Shown one piece after another: positions 26,801-35,680 of a stretch of DNA of 64,000 nt; positions within the stretch are counted from its first letter, which is position 1, and every line of letters begins with the position of its first letter. Source of the stretch: Bifidobacterium aerophilum (GTDB lineage Bacteria; Actinomycetota; Actinomycetes; Actinomycetales; Bifidobacteriaceae); NCBI RefSeq assembly GCF_010667685.1, contig NZ_WHZW01000012.1, forward strand, positions 1-64,000, given 5' to 3'. The notes beneath the pieces are model-generated. The model saw nothing but the letters and a program-made list of their open reading frames with translations. It made no database searches and was not told the origin of the DNA. Both the position numbers and the translations under genes were made by a program.

Positions 26801-29800
26801 GACACCACCGCGGCGGGCGCGTCCATCACGCTCGATCTCGGCGAATCCAAGTCGGTCGGCTCGGTGACCATCAACCACGGCGACGGCCAGGCTCCGGCCG
26901 ACCGCATCGTCGCGGGCGTGGTCGAGACCAGCACCGACGACGCCACGTGGACCAAGCTCGGCGACATCCAGGACGCCACCGACCTCACCGTGACCGGCAC
27001 CGCGCGTGACGCCCGTTACGTGCGCATCCGTAACACGGAATCGATCGCGAAGTGGTGGCGCGTGCGCGAGATCACCGTGAACCCGCCGGCCGCCGTCGAC
27101 GCGACGAAGTACGTGTACACGAACGTCGTGAACTCCGCGTTCACCGCGACGAAGGACGACGACAAGGCCGAACTGTCCGCGGGCACCGTCTCGCTCGCCA
27201 AGGGCGAGTACGTGGGCCTCGACCTCGGCGCCATCACGAAGCTGAAGGCCGCCAACCTCGCCGTGGGCGACGCCGCGGGCCTCGCGCTGCAGTCCTCCGA
27301 CAACGGCCTCGTGTGGTCCGGCATCGCCACCGGCGACCTCGCCGAGGGCACGACCGCGCGCTACATCCGCGTCGTCAACACGGCCGACGCCGCCGCGACC
27401 GCGACCATCACCGCGTTCGACGTGACGCTCGACACCATCGGCGCGTACGGCACGATGATCAACTCGGACATCCCGATCAACACGAGCTGGGGCACGGACA
27501 CCCGTAACACCCTGAACGCGTTCGACGGCGACATGAGCACGGTCATCAAGTTCGCCGGCCAGCCCTCCAAGGGCAGCGTCGCCGACTTCGACCTCGGCCA
27601 GCCGATCGACGTCACGTCGCTGCGCATCTACACGTCCGACAGCCAGTACGACTACATCCGCGATTCCGTGATCCAGATGTCGGCCGACGGCACGACGTGG
27701 GTCGATGCGTTCACCATCGGCGACGGCATCGCCGACACCGACGTGGCCTCCTCGTTCGGCGACATCAACGATCCGGACAAGCGGATCGACTCGCAGTATC
27801 CGAACGTGCTGTACTACGGCAAGGACGACATCGCCGACGGCAAGGGCATGCGCTACCTGCGCATCAAGGCCACCGCGGACTATCCGGTGCGCGCCCTCGC
27901 GTTCAACGAGTTCGTGGTGAACCGCGGCGCGTACGTCTCCACCGAGTCGAACGCGGCGTTCTCCGCCACCGTCACCGAGGAGCGCGGCCACACGCCGAGC
28001 GCCATGATCGACGGTGATCTGACCACCACGTACAAGCCGGGCGCCGCAGACGGCTCGCTCACGTACAAGATCTCCGACCCGGCGAACGTCAGGTCCTTCC
28101 GCTTCGTGCAGGCGGGCGACGCCAGCGACGCGACCGTGACCGGCCACGTCTACGACGCCGCCACCGGCGACACGCAGAACGTGACGTTCGGTACGCTCGC
28201 TCAGGCGATCAGCGCCTTCAACGTGCCCGACGGCAGGCAGCTCATCGACGTGACGGTCGCCTGGGCCGACAGGATCCCCGAGATCTCCGAGTTCATCGCC
28301 GTCGCGTCCGCCGACGCCGCGGCCGACGTGACCGCCGCGAAGGCGGCCCTCAAGGCCGAGCTCGACAAGACCGTCGACACCGCCACGTGGACCGCCGACT
28401 CCAAGAGCGCATACGATGCCGCCAAGGCCGCCGCACGGAAGGTGTACGACAGTCCGCAGGCCGCGGCCTCGTCCATCGACTCCGCCAGGCAGGCGCTCGC
28501 CGGCGCCGTCGCCGACGCGCAAACCAAGGCCGATGCCGATGCCGTTGCCGTGCTGCGCAAGCTCGTGGACGAGGCGCTGAACAACGACGGCCACTACTAC
28601 ACGGCCGTCACGTTCGCCGCCTACTCCGACGCGCTCGATGAGGTCAAGGAGGCGCTCAAGAGCGCCGACAACCTCTCCGCGACCGACGCCGCGGCCCTGA
28701 AGAAGGCCGTGGACGACGCCGTCGCCGCGCTGAAGCACTCCGACTACCAGCGTGAGCTCGCCGTCATCGCCGTCGAGGACTTCGCCACGATCTCCGCCGA
28801 CGACTACACCACCGACTCCTACGACGCCCTCAAGGACGCGAAGGATGCGGTTCAGGCGCTCATCGACGCCGACGGCACCGAGCCGTCCGCGTTCGCCGGC
28901 AAGGTCGACGCGTACCGGACCGCCAAGGCTGCGCTCGTCAACGTGGTGGAGCTCAAGGCGCAGATCGCGCACGAATCAGACTACGCTCAGGCCGACTATA
29001 CGGCCGACACGTGGAAGGCGTACGCCGACGCGCTGAAGGCCGCCAAGGCCGCGCTCGTCAACGGCACGACCGAGTCCGTCGCCGCCGCGCTCGCTGCGCT
29101 GAAGGCCGCCGAGAACGGTCTTGAACGTTCGACGCCGGCGCCCGACACCACGGAGCTCGACCAGACCATCGCCGACATGGAACGGATCTCCAACGACGAC
29201 GGCGAATACACGACCGACAGCTTCGAGGCGCTCACCGACGCGATCGCGAAGGCCAAGAGCGACAAGGCCGAGGAGGACGCCGATCTCAACGCGGCGAACA
29301 TCAAGGCCATGAAGGACGCGAAGGCCGCTCTGGTCTCCGTCGTCGCGCTGCGCGCCAAGGTCGCCGAGGCCGGCAAGATCGACGCCGACGCGTACACCGT
29401 CGCCAGCTACGCCAGGATCGCCGCTCTGATCGCCGCCGCCGATGCCGATGGCGTCAAGGGTCTCGACGCCCTGTACGCCTCCGGCACGGCCGAGGAGGTC
29501 GCCGACCGCGTGGCCGCGATCGACGCCGCGGTGAAGGTGCTCGCTCCGGCTGCGAAGGCCGCCGACATCAAGGCCTATGTGGATGGCATCAAGGTTGTCG
29601 CCCAGGGTGACTACACCGACGCTAGCTACCAGGCCTATGTGGACGCCTACGACGCGCTCAAGGCGCTGGCCGCCAAGGGCGAGCGCGAAGTCGGCCTCGA
29701 CGAGTTTGCCGCCGCCAAGGACTCCTTCGAGAAGGCCGAGGCCGCGCTGGAACTCAAGCCGGTGTCCGACGAGGTGGCCAAGCGCGAACAGGACCTGCTG

Positions 29801-30127
29801 GCCAAGATCCCGTCCGATCTGAGCGGCTACACCTCCGAGTCGGCCAAGAAGGTCACCGATCTGGTCGCCAAGATCAAGGCCGGCCAGTGGAACGCCGCGA
29901 ACCAGAACGAGCTCGTCACGCTGCTCGACCAGCTTGAGGCCGCCGTCAAGGGGCTGACGCCGGTCGATGACGGCAAGGGCTCCGACTCCGGCAAGGACAA
30001 TGGCGGCAAGGACAAGGGCGCCATCTCCGACACCGGCGCCAACGTGCGGACCGTGGCGATCATCGCCGCGATCGCGCTGTCGCTCGGCCTGATCGGCTTC
30101 GCCGCGGCTCGCCGTCGTCGCGCCTGA
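23825..30127 (+). CDS. Cell-surface GH84 beta-N-acetylglucosaminidase
   Basis: A 2100-residue exported glycosidase. A signal peptide (1-30) ends at STAVAADD. An N-terminal GH84-associated domain is followed by the GH84 barrel (about 185-480) with RGFIEGYYGNPWS and the catalytic Asp pair D304-D305 in AILADDAANVG. Next come several F5/8-type-C/CBM32-like modules (about 665-1370) and a run of FIVAR-type helical repeats (about 1495-2040, each near DYTxxSYxAxxxA). The C-terminus is ISDTGANV, one membrane helix and RRRRA, so the enzyme is held on the cell surface. It probably removes GlcNAc from mucin or other host glycans, like B. bifidum GH84 enzymes. AAAGGATAATCCAGT precedes the ATG. Confidence 0.92.
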   Translation: MRSKALGGLLALAMAVTPVATVGVSTAVAADDTATASSGYTLYPKPHSITYDDGQYILRDINVIYDDGIDEATQNRLDEVAALKNLTVTESDGAVAGKTNVYVGIDGSDGAADTAIENKYGPEPATFEKNDSYFLKSDNGTIAVLGKDADASFYGLTTLYQVFGQLDSLTIRNFTVTDYSDVASRGFIEGYYGNPWSTQDRINLMKFGGYYKMNAYFYAPKDDPKHNAQWRTPYTEDELRNKIQPLAEAGNESKTRFVFALHPFMYNAFRFDTDEHYQADLATLQAKFRQTIDVGVRQIAILADDAANVGGANYTRLLADMVAWLTDLKSSEYPDLKVTLPFVTQEYMYYGETYYQDFPEDVQIVMTGGRIWGEVSQNYVDTFYGKAQRGPFLWINWPCTDNSKSHLIMGGYDTFLHPGVDPGKIQGIMLNPMQQSEPSKVAIFGNAAYSWNIWQTKDEADQAWSDSFSFVDHNTAVPSAASDALRELSKHMINQNMDSRVTALQESVDLAPSLTEARTKMTAGTITADDLTGIKAAFVELQKAAKTYRAKGNAQLIGETGDYSGKDANEQLGPWLDSWDDTTKAALAYIAGIEASLKGDSSAMLKHYSAAQAAYAASRSHGFYYVSETQYAEVGVQHIVPFIKAMDSYLSAKVQQDADPSVVTKTYISDVFTNPTSGSVNDIFDGDDSTIAEFQTPSNLYEGNYVGVRFSKPTTVDSVRFAFGPAAKNHFYHSKIQYSTDENKTWQDLPDGETYERPNGNSKPIEATGLNLTGVTGVRLIATADNEQDLWLDLAGIDINTASDSGDATDDPYTATDVEFENLVITYGSNKSAIIDNNAGTIAYLKDAGDDKIAADAAVIIDLGESRSIGKVVLTGDSGSATDRPDSGVIEVSDDKTDWTKFGDLGSQNVSTVTGKASGRYVRIRNGADKSVWWRIADVAVYPAAETQTGPYAVAGATLTNMVVASGKTETAYNGNASDVVMFKKGGTGADRDTTAAGASITLDLGESKSVGSVTINHGDGQAPADRIVAGVVETSTDDATWTKLGDIQDATDLTVTGTARDARYVRIRNTESIAKWWRVREITVNPPAAVDATKYVYTNVVNSAFTATKDDDKAELSAGTVSLAKGEYVGLDLGAITKLKAANLAVGDAAGLALQSSDNGLVWSGIATGDLAEGTTARYIRVVNTADAAATATITAFDVTLDTIGAYGTMINSDIPINTSWGTDTRNTLNAFDGDMSTVIKFAGQPSKGSVADFDLGQPIDVTSLRIYTSDSQYDYIRDSVIQMSADGTTWVDAFTIGDGIADTDVASSFGDINDPDKRIDSQYPNVLYYGKDDIADGKGMRYLRIKATADYPVRALAFNEFVVNRGAYVSTESNAAFSATVTEERGHTPSAMIDGDLTTTYKPGAADGSLTYKISDPANVRSFRFVQAGDASDATVTGHVYDAATGDTQNVTFGTLAQAISAFNVPDGRQLIDVTVAWADRIPEISEFIAVASADAAADVTAAKAALKAELDKTVDTATWTADSKSAYDAAKAAARKVYDSPQAAASSIDSARQALAGAVADAQTKADADAVAVLRKLVDEALNNDGHYYTAVTFAAYSDALDEVKEALKSADNLSATDAAALKKAVDDAVAALKHSDYQRELAVIAVEDFATISADDYTTDSYDALKDAKDAVQALIDADGTEPSAFAGKVDAYRTAKAALVNVVELKAQIAHESDYAQADYTADTWKAYADALKAAKAALVNGTTESVAAALAALKAAENGLERSTPAPDTTELDQTIADMERISNDDGEYTTDSFEALTDAIAKAKSDKAEEDADLNAANIKAMKDAKAALVSVVALRAKVAEAGKIDADAYTVASYARIAALIAAADADGVKGLDALYASGTAEEVADRVAAIDAAVKVLAPAAKAADIKAYVDGIKVVAQGDYTDASYQAYVDAYDALKALAAKGEREVGLDEFAAAKDSFEKAEAALELKPVSDEVAKREQDLLAKIPSDLSGYTSESAKKVTDLVAKIKAGQWNAANQNELVTLLDQLEAAVKGLTPVDDGKGSDSGKDNGGKDKGAISDTGANVRTVAIIAAIALSLGLIGFAAARRRRA

Positions 30128-30151
30128 GACGGTCGAACCTACCGAACGCAA

Positions 30152-30193
30152 GAGGGCGGGTTCCCATCTTCCGAATGGGAACCCGCCCTCTTT
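30152..30193. terminator. Bidirectional terminator between the GH84 gene and pgm
   Basis: Perfect 16-bp arms 30152-30167 and 30175-30190 (GAGGGCGGGTTCCCAT and its complement) with a short loop, followed by TTT. It serves both convergent genes. Confidence 0.9.
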
Positions 30194-30253
30194 GCATCTA
30201 CGGAAAACAACCGGCCGTACTCGTAACAGCGGTTCGGGGTACGGTCGTCCGGC

Positions 30254-31930
30254 TTACTCGCCCAGCGCCTTGTCGACGACCTGCTCGGCCTCGGCAAGCA
30301 CCTTGTCGAGCGCCTCGGGGGACTCGAACGACTCCGCGTACACCTTGTAGATGTTCTCGGTGCCGGACGGGCGGGCGGCGAACCAGTTGTCCTTGGTGGT
30401 GACCTTCAGGCCGCCGATCTTGGCGTGGTTGCCCGGCGCCTCGGTCATCTTGGCGGTGATGTCCTCGCCGGCCAGCTGCGTGGCGGTCACGTCGTCGCCG
30501 GTCAGGGAGGCGAACTTGGCCTTCTGCTCAAGCGTGGTCGGCGTGTCGACGCGCTTGTACCAGGACTCGCCGAAGCGGGCGACCTGCTCCTTGTGGAGCT
30601 CGGCCGGGTTCTTGCCGGTCTTGGCGGTGATCTCGGCGGCCAGCAGGTCGGGGATCAGGCCGTCCTTGTCGGTGGTCCACACGCGGCCGTCCTTGCGCAG
30701 GAAGCTCATGCCGGAGCTCTCCTCGCCACCGAACGCGACCTCGCCGCTGAACAGCGGGTCGACGAACCACTTGAAGCCGACCGGCACTTCGATGACCTTC
30801 GCGTTGATCGACGCGGCCACGCGGTCGATCAGGGACGAGCTCACGAGCGTCTTGCCGACGGCCGCGCCGGCCGGCCAATCCGGACGGTTGCCGCCGAACA
30901 GGTACTCGACGCACACGGCGATGTAATGGTTCGGGTTCATGACGCCCCAGTTCGGGCAGACGATGCCGTGGCGGTCGGCGTCTGGATCGGTGCCGCCGAC
31001 GAGGTCGTACTTGTCCCAGGCGCCGCCGTTGAGCTCGTCGACGAGGCCCTTCATCGCGTACGGGGAGGACGGATCCATGCGGATCTTGCCGTCGTGGTCG
31101 ATGGTCATGAAACGCCAGGTTGGGTCGACTTCGGGGCGCACGACGCCGATGTTCAGGCCGTACTTCTCGTTGATGAGCGGCCAGTAGTTGACGGACGCGC
31201 CGCCGAGCGGGTCGATGCCCAGACGCACGCCGGAGTTGCGGATCACGTCGAAGTCGATCACGTTGCCGAGGTCGGCGACGTAGTGCTCGCGGAAGTCGAA
31301 GCCCTCGACGTACTCGGACTTGACGGCCTCCTCGTACGGCACGCGCTTGATGTTCTTGTAGTCGCCGAGCAGCTCGTTGGCGCGCGCGGCGATCGCATTG
31401 GTGACGTCGGCCGGGGCCGGGCCGCCGGTGACCGGGTCGTACTTGAAGCCGCCGTCGGTGGGCGGGTTGTGCGACGGGGTGACGACGATGCCGTCGGCGA
31501 GGCCGTCGCCGGTGAAGCGCTGCGTGCCGTCGGCCGCGCGGTTGTGCGTCAGGATCGCCTGCGAGACGACCGGGGTCGGCACGAAGTCGTCGCGAGAGTC
31601 GATGCGCACGTGCACGCCGTTGGCGACGAGCACCTCGATGGCGGTCTTCTTGGCCGGGCCGGACAGCGCGTGGGTGTCGGAGCCGAGGTACAGCGGGCCG
31701 TTGACGCCGGCCTTCTTGCGGTATTCGGCGATGGCCTGGGTGATGGCTACGATGTGGGCCTCGTTGAACGAGGTCTTCAGGGACGATCCGCGGTGGCCGG
31801 AGGTGCCGAAGATGACACGCTGCTCGGGAACGGACGGGTCGGGGACGAGGTCATAGTACTTGCCGATAACCTCATCGACGTTGATCAGATCAGCTGGGGT
31901 GGCGGGCATGCCCGCATTGTTTGCTACCAT
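30254..31930 (-). CDS. pgm: Phosphoglucomutase (alpha-D-glucose phosphate-specific)
   Basis: A 558-residue Pgm, which interconverts glucose-1-phosphate and glucose-6-phosphate. The catalytic serine loop is VTPSHNPPTDGGFKYDP. The metal loop GGTDPDADRHGIV and the sugar-binding GGEESSGMSFLR are present, and RPSGTENIYKVYAESF forms the phosphate-binding end. I start at the ATG at 31930 (TAGGACTT upstream), which gives the usual bifidobacterial length; the frame opens 11 codons earlier. It sits between the GH84 enzyme and the PTS operon, and it links imported sugar phosphates to glycogen and nucleotide-sugar synthesis. Confidence 0.95.
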   Translation of the reverse strand: MVANNAGMPATPADLINVDEVIGKYYDLVPDPSVPEQRVIFGTSGHRGSSLKTSFNEAHIVAITQAIAEYRKKAGVNGPLYLGSDTHALSGPAKKTAIEVLVANGVHVRIDSRDDFVPTPVVSQAILTHNRAADGTQRFTGDGLADGIVVTPSHNPPTDGGFKYDPVTGGPAPADVTNAIAARANELLGDYKNIKRVPYEEAVKSEYVEGFDFREHYVADLGNVIDFDVIRNSGVRLGIDPLGGASVNYWPLINEKYGLNIGVVRPEVDPTWRFMTIDHDGKIRMDPSSPYAMKGLVDELNGGAWDKYDLVGGTDPDADRHGIVCPNWGVMNPNHYIAVCVEYLFGGNRPDWPAGAAVGKTLVSSSLIDRVAASINAKVIEVPVGFKWFVDPLFSGEVAFGGEESSGMSFLRKDGRVWTTDKDGLIPDLLAAEITAKTGKNPAELHKEQVARFGESWYKRVDTPTTLEQKAKFASLTGDDVTATQLAGEDITAKMTEAPGNHAKIGGLKVTTKDNWFAARPSGTENIYKVYAESFESPEALDKVLAEAEQVVDKALGE

Positions 31931-32097
31931 AAGTCCTATTGTGCCACGGTTTGTTCCGGTCATCGTTGACCGTTGTGTTAATTTTTGTCATATTTTGTGC
32001 GATGGTGTGTCGTTGGTGTCGGAAGATGGCTGTCGAGCGCACCCGCATATGCGTTTTTGATGACGGATTTCAATCAAGCGTCAAGACACACCGAGGA

Positions 32098-32126
32098 TTG
32101 CGTTTTTATCGACGTCAGATATATAT
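32098..32126 (+). promoter_or_regulatory. Candidate promoter of the PTS operon
   Basis: TTGCGT (32098-32103) and TATATA (32120-32125) are spaced 16 bases apart, about 22 bases before the candidate antiterminator RNA. The region upstream (31940-32120) is AT-richer than its surroundings. The -35 match is only fair. Confidence 0.4.
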
Positions 32127-32147
32127 TGACTCATGAACTTCTACTTT

Positions 32148-32235
32148 TGCAGGGTTGCAAGTCACCATAGACGCAAGACCTGAGACGTTGCCATGCGCAT
32201 AGCCATATGCGCGGACGATGTCTCGGGTCTTTTTT
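32148..32235 (+). promoter_or_regulatory. Ribonucleic antiterminator overlapping an intrinsic terminator
   Basis: The segment GGGTTGCAAGTCACCATAG (from 32152), followed by ACGCAAGACCTGAGAC, resembles the two-part RAT hairpin bound by LicT/BglG proteins. Its 3' part (AAGACCTGAGAC, 32175-32186) is also the left arm of a terminator whose right arm is GTCTCGGGTCTT (32220-32231), followed by TTTT. The two folds exclude each other. The linked LicT-type gene at 34416 supports RNA-level control of the EII gene. Confidence 0.8.
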
Positions 32236-32305
32236 GTTGTCGGGTAGCTCTGCGAGGGCGGAGAGCATACCGGAGAAAAACAACATATCCAAGGAAGGAA
32301 AGAAG

Positions 32306-34396
32306 ATGGCCGATTCCACTGCTTCGCAGATCATCGAAGCCATTGGCGGCTCGGGCAACGTCAAAAGCCTGACCCACTGCGCGACGCGTCTGCGTTTCGA
32401 GCTCGTCGATGCGGGCAAGGTTGACCAGCATCGCCTCGAGACCATGAAGGGCGTGCTCGGCGCGGTCCCGCAGTCCGGCGACCGCTACCAGGTCGTCATC
32501 GGCGGCGCCGTCGCCTCCATGTACGAGGAGATCATGCACCTGCCCGAGATGGCGAACGTCGGCACCGCGAAGAAGATGACCGACGCCGAGGTCAAGGCCG
32601 CCGAACGCGCGAAGGCGCGCGGCAAGGTCGCCTGGCTCGACTCGTTCTTCGAGTACCTGGCCGACTCGTTCCGCCCGATCCTGGGCGTCCTGCTCGGCGC
32701 GTCCATCATCATCGCGCTCGTCAACCTGTTCATCTCGCTCGGCGTCATCGCCGGCGACGAGGACAACACCTCCCTGATGTTCATCAAGGCGATCTGGAAG
32801 GGCGTGTTCTACTTCCTGCCGATCATGGTCGCCTACAACGCCTCCAAGAAGCTGAAGGTCGACCCGTGGCTCGGCGGCTCCATCATGGCCATGCTCATGA
32901 CCCCGCAGTTTGCCGCGCTGTCCGACACCAAGACGTGGGGCGACGCCGTCCAGTGCGTCGAGAACACCACGCTGGGCACCACCGACTGCACCGCCACCGT
33001 GTTCGGCCTGCCGATGCAGCTGTCCGACTACTCCGGCAACGTGTTCGTGCCGCTCATGATGGCGGCCGTGCTCGCGCTCGTCTACCACGGTCTCAAGAAG
33101 ATCATCCCCGACAGCGTCCAGCTCGTGTTCGTGCCGTTCTTCTCCATGATCATCGTCGGCGTCCTCACCGCCTTCATCATCGGCCCGCTGGGCGTGTGGG
33201 TCGGCAACGGCCTCGGCGTCGTCCTCGCTTGGATGAACGGCCACGCTCCGTTCGTCTTCGCCATCGCGATCCCGCTGCTCTACCCGTTCCTCGTGCCGCT
33301 GGGCCTGCACTGGCCGCTCAACGCCCTCATGCTCATGAACATCCAGTCCCTCGGCTACGACTTCATCCAGGGCCCGATGGGCGTGTGGAACTTCGCCTGC
33401 TTCGGCGCGACCGCCGGCGTGCTGTTCCTCTCCATCCGTGACCACGACAAGGAAATGCGCCAGACCTCCATCGGCGCCCTCGCCGCCGGCCTGCTTGGTG
33501 GCGTCTCCGAGCCGTCCCTCTACGGCATCCACCTGCGTTACAAGCTGGTCTACAAGCGCATGCTCATCGGCTGCGGCACCGGCGGTGTCGTGATCGCCGT
33601 CCTCGGCTGGCTGTTCCCGTCCGTCGTCGCCTCCGGCGATACCGTGCGTGGCGTGACCACTACCGCCTTCGCCTTCACCTCGCTGCTCACCATCCCGGTG
33701 TTCAACCAGATGTGGGTGTACGGCATCTCCATCGCCGTCGCGTTCGCCGTCTCCATGTTCCTGATCGTCACCCTCGACTACCGCACCCCGGAGCAGAAGG
33801 CCGAAGTGCTGGCCCGCGTCGCCCAGGAAGAGGAGGATCGCAAGCTCGAGGCTCAGGCCGCCGCCGCTCCGGCTCCGGCCGCTGAAGCCGCTCCGGCCCC
33901 GGCCGCTGCTGCCGCCGAAGCCCCGGCCGAACCGGCCGAGCCGACCAAGGAAGTCGTCTCCCCGTGTGCCGGCCACGTCATCACCCTCGAGGAGACCGGC
34001 GACGCGGTGTTCGCGTCCAAGGCCCTCGGCGAAGGCGTCGCGGTCGTGCCGACCGAATCGCAGATCAAGGCCCCGGTTTCGGGTACACTGAAGACTGTGG
34101 CCAAGACCGGCCATGCGTACGGCATCAAGACCGATGACGGCGTCGAGGTCCTGGTCCACATCGGTATTGACACCGTGCAGATGAACGGCGACGGCTTCAC
34201 CGTGGCCGTCTCCAAGGGTCAGCGCGTGAACGCTGGCGACCTGCTGGCCACCGTCGATTTCGACAAGGTCAAGGCCGCCGGTTACTCCACCGCCACCATC
34301 ATCGCCGTGACCAATACCAAGAAGATGGCTTCGGTCACCCCGCTCGCGGGCAAGGATGTCACGACTGGCGATCCGGTGATCGAGGTCGAACACTGA
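32306..34396 (+). CDS. PTS sugar transporter subunit EIIBCA (glucose/beta-glucoside superfamily)
   Basis: A 696-residue three-domain PTS permease that imports and phosphorylates a sugar. EIIB (1-90) has the phospho-cysteine in SLTHCATRLRF (Cys25). EIIC (about 105-485) is a polytopic membrane domain with GVSEPSLYGIHLRYK. A 50-residue Ala/Pro linker joins EIIA, whose phospho-histidine is His618 in VLVHIGIDTVQMNG. The order B-C-A and the SEPSLYG motif are those of the beta-glucoside branch, although bifidobacterial relatives are often called glucose-specific. The start has AAGGAAGGAAAGAAG upstream; the open frame before it is the terminator region. Expression is probably switched by LicT through the RAT element. 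Confidence 0.92.
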   Translation: MADSTASQIIEAIGGSGNVKSLTHCATRLRFELVDAGKVDQHRLETMKGVLGAVPQSGDRYQVVIGGAVASMYEEIMHLPEMANVGTAKKMTDAEVKAAERAKARGKVAWLDSFFEYLADSFRPILGVLLGASIIIALVNLFISLGVIAGDEDNTSLMFIKAIWKGVFYFLPIMVAYNASKKLKVDPWLGGSIMAMLMTPQFAALSDTKTWGDAVQCVENTTLGTTDCTATVFGLPMQLSDYSGNVFVPLMMAAVLALVYHGLKKIIPDSVQLVFVPFFSMIIVGVLTAFIIGPLGVWVGNGLGVVLAWMNGHAPFVFAIAIPLLYPFLVPLGLHWPLNALMLMNIQSLGYDFIQGPMGVWNFACFGATAGVLFLSIRDHDKEMRQTSIGALAAGLLGGVSEPSLYGIHLRYKLVYKRMLIGCGTGGVVIAVLGWLFPSVVASGDTVRGVTTTAFAFTSLLTIPVFNQMWVYGISIAVAFAVSMFLIVTLDYRTPEQKAEVLARVAQEEEDRKLEAQAAAAPAPAAEAAPAPAAAAAEAPAEPAEPTKEVVSPCAGHVITLEETGDAVFASKALGEGVAVVPTESQIKAPVSGTLKTVAKTGHAYGIKTDDGVEVLVHIGIDTVQMNGDGFTVAVSKGQRVNAGDLLATVDFDKVKAAGYSTATIIAVTNTKKMASVTPLAGKDVTTGDPVIEVEH

Positions 34397-34415
34397 CGTC
34401 GAGCGATGGGGTGCC

Positions 34416-35261
34416 ATGGAGATACTTCGGGTATTCAACAACAACGTCGTCCTCGCGAAGGATGACGATGGGGGAGAAGTGATCCTTACCGGCCGTGGCC
34501 TGGGATTCCAGGCCCGGCCGGGGCACCCTGTCGATACCGCCAAAGTCGTCCGCAAGTTCGTTCCGGCCGACGGCCGCGACCCCGACCACCTTGCGCAGAT
34601 GCTGTCGGACATTCCGCCCGAGATCATCCGCATCGTGGTCGACGCCATGCGCGAGGCCGGACTCAGCGAACAGGACATCGCCAGCACGACGCTGGTCATG
34701 GCACTGGCCGATCACGTGGCCGGTGCCATTTCGCGCGTCACGCAAGGTATCAAGGTCGTCTATCCGTTGCTCGGCGAAGTGCGCAACCTCTATCCGCAGG
34801 AATACGCGCGCGGCTGTGCGCTGCTGACCGCGATCAACAAGCGGCTCGGATCGATGCAGCTGCCCGAAGGCGAGGAGACGGCGCTCGCGCTGCACCTCGT
34901 CAACGCCGGGTTCCTGACCGGCGACCTGTCCTATACATATACGATGACCGGCGTGATCCAGCAGATGCTCGACATCATCGCGCAGACCTACGGCATCACG
35001 CTCGATCAGGGATCGGTCAGCGTTGGACGGTTCATCACCCACCTGCGCTACCTGTTCGTCCGCATCCACCAGCACAAGCAGCTGGACAGCGAACCCGAGC
35101 CGATCGTCAACGCGATCCGCGAATCCTATCCGGAAGCGCTGCACTGCGCGATGACGATCGCCTCAGTGCTGGAACTGCGACTCGGCGCCGACATCAGCGA
35201 CGACGAGATCGCCTACCTGACGCTGCACGTCGCACGCGTCACCAACCAGCTGAAACGTTAG
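34416..35261 (+). CDS. licT: BglG/LicT-family transcription antiterminator
   Basis: A 281-residue antiterminator. The N-terminal RNA-binding CAT domain (MEILRVFNNNVVLAKDDDGG) is followed by PRD1 (about 65-170, with LADHVAGAISRV) and PRD2 (about 175-281, with RFITHLRYLFVR and LTLHVARV). PRD histidines are phosphorylated by HPr or the EII, which tells the protein whether sugar is being transported. It starts 19 bases after the EIIBCA stop, so it is co-transcribed with its target. Its RNA site is the RAT at about 32152. The ribosome-binding site (GATGGGGTG) is weak. Confidence 0.92.
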   Translation: MEILRVFNNNVVLAKDDDGGEVILTGRGLGFQARPGHPVDTAKVVRKFVPADGRDPDHLAQMLSDIPPEIIRIVVDAMREAGLSEQDIASTTLVMALADHVAGAISRVTQGIKVVYPLLGEVRNLYPQEYARGCALLTAINKRLGSMQLPEGEETALALHLVNAGFLTGDLSYTYTMTGVIQQMLDIIAQTYGITLDQGSVSVGRFITHLRYLFVRIHQHKQLDSEPEPIVNAIRESYPEALHCAMTIASVLELRLGADISDDEIAYLTLHVARVTNQLKR

Positions 35262-35266
35262 ACTTC

Positions 35267-35305
35267 CCCGGCTGTGCCTCCGGCAATCGTCGACGGCACG
35301 GCCGG
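35267..35305 (+). terminator. Hairpin between licT and ptsH
   Basis: CCCCGGCTGTGCC (35267-35279) pairs with GGCACGGCCGGG (35294-35305) with a small bulge. No T-run follows, so it may attenuate or protect mRNA ends rather than fully terminate. Confidence 0.55.
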
Positions 35306-35351
35306 GAACGAATATCTGTCAACATAACCAAACAAGTGAAAGGAAACCATC

Positions 35352-35624
35352 ATGATCACCCGTACCGCAGTCATCGGAGCCTCCGTCGGTCTTCATGCCC
35401 GTCCGGCCGCCCTGTTCGCGCAGGCCGTCGACGACAAGGGCATCGACGTCACTCTGTCCTTCGACGGCGAAGAGGCGGATGCCGCCAGCGCCCTCGAGAT
35501 CATGACCCTCGGCGTCAAGGGCGGCGACACCGTCACCCTGACCTGCGAGGAGGATGGCCCGGAAGCTGAAGCCGCGATGGACGAGCTCGCCGAGATGCTG
35601 ACCCGCGATCTCGACGCCGAGTGA
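35352..35624 (+). CDS. ptsH: Phosphocarrier protein HPr
   Basis: A 90-residue HPr, the small phosphocarrier between EI and EIIA. The active-site motif GLHARPA places His15 exactly as in the family. The regulatory serine position is also kept (Ser46 in AASALEIM), although I see no HPr kinase gene here and actinobacteria generally lack one. AAAGGAAACCATC precedes the ATG. It lies between licT and ptsI. The C-terminal 20 residues are very acidic (EAEAAMDELAEMLTRDLDAE). Confidence 0.96.
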   Translation: MITRTAVIGASVGLHARPAALFAQAVDDKGIDVTLSFDGEEADAASALEIMTLGVKGGDTVTLTCEEDGPEAEAAMDELAEMLTRDLDAE

Positions 35625-35680
35625 GTCGTCCGATCCGATAGGCTGACATTCCAGACTTTCCATACATAGGAGCACCGCAT

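Noticed and set aside
25343..28972. 1209-codon open frame antisense to the GH84 gene
   Set aside because: High-GC shadow frame. Its translation is Gly/Val/Arg-rich repeats with no domain, while the plus strand encodes recognisable GH84, CBM and FIVAR modules.
32162..34699. 845-codon open frame antisense to the PTS EIIBCA gene
   Set aside because: Shadow of the plus-strand frame; the translation is His/Asp/Gly-rich and lacks any signal of a real protein.
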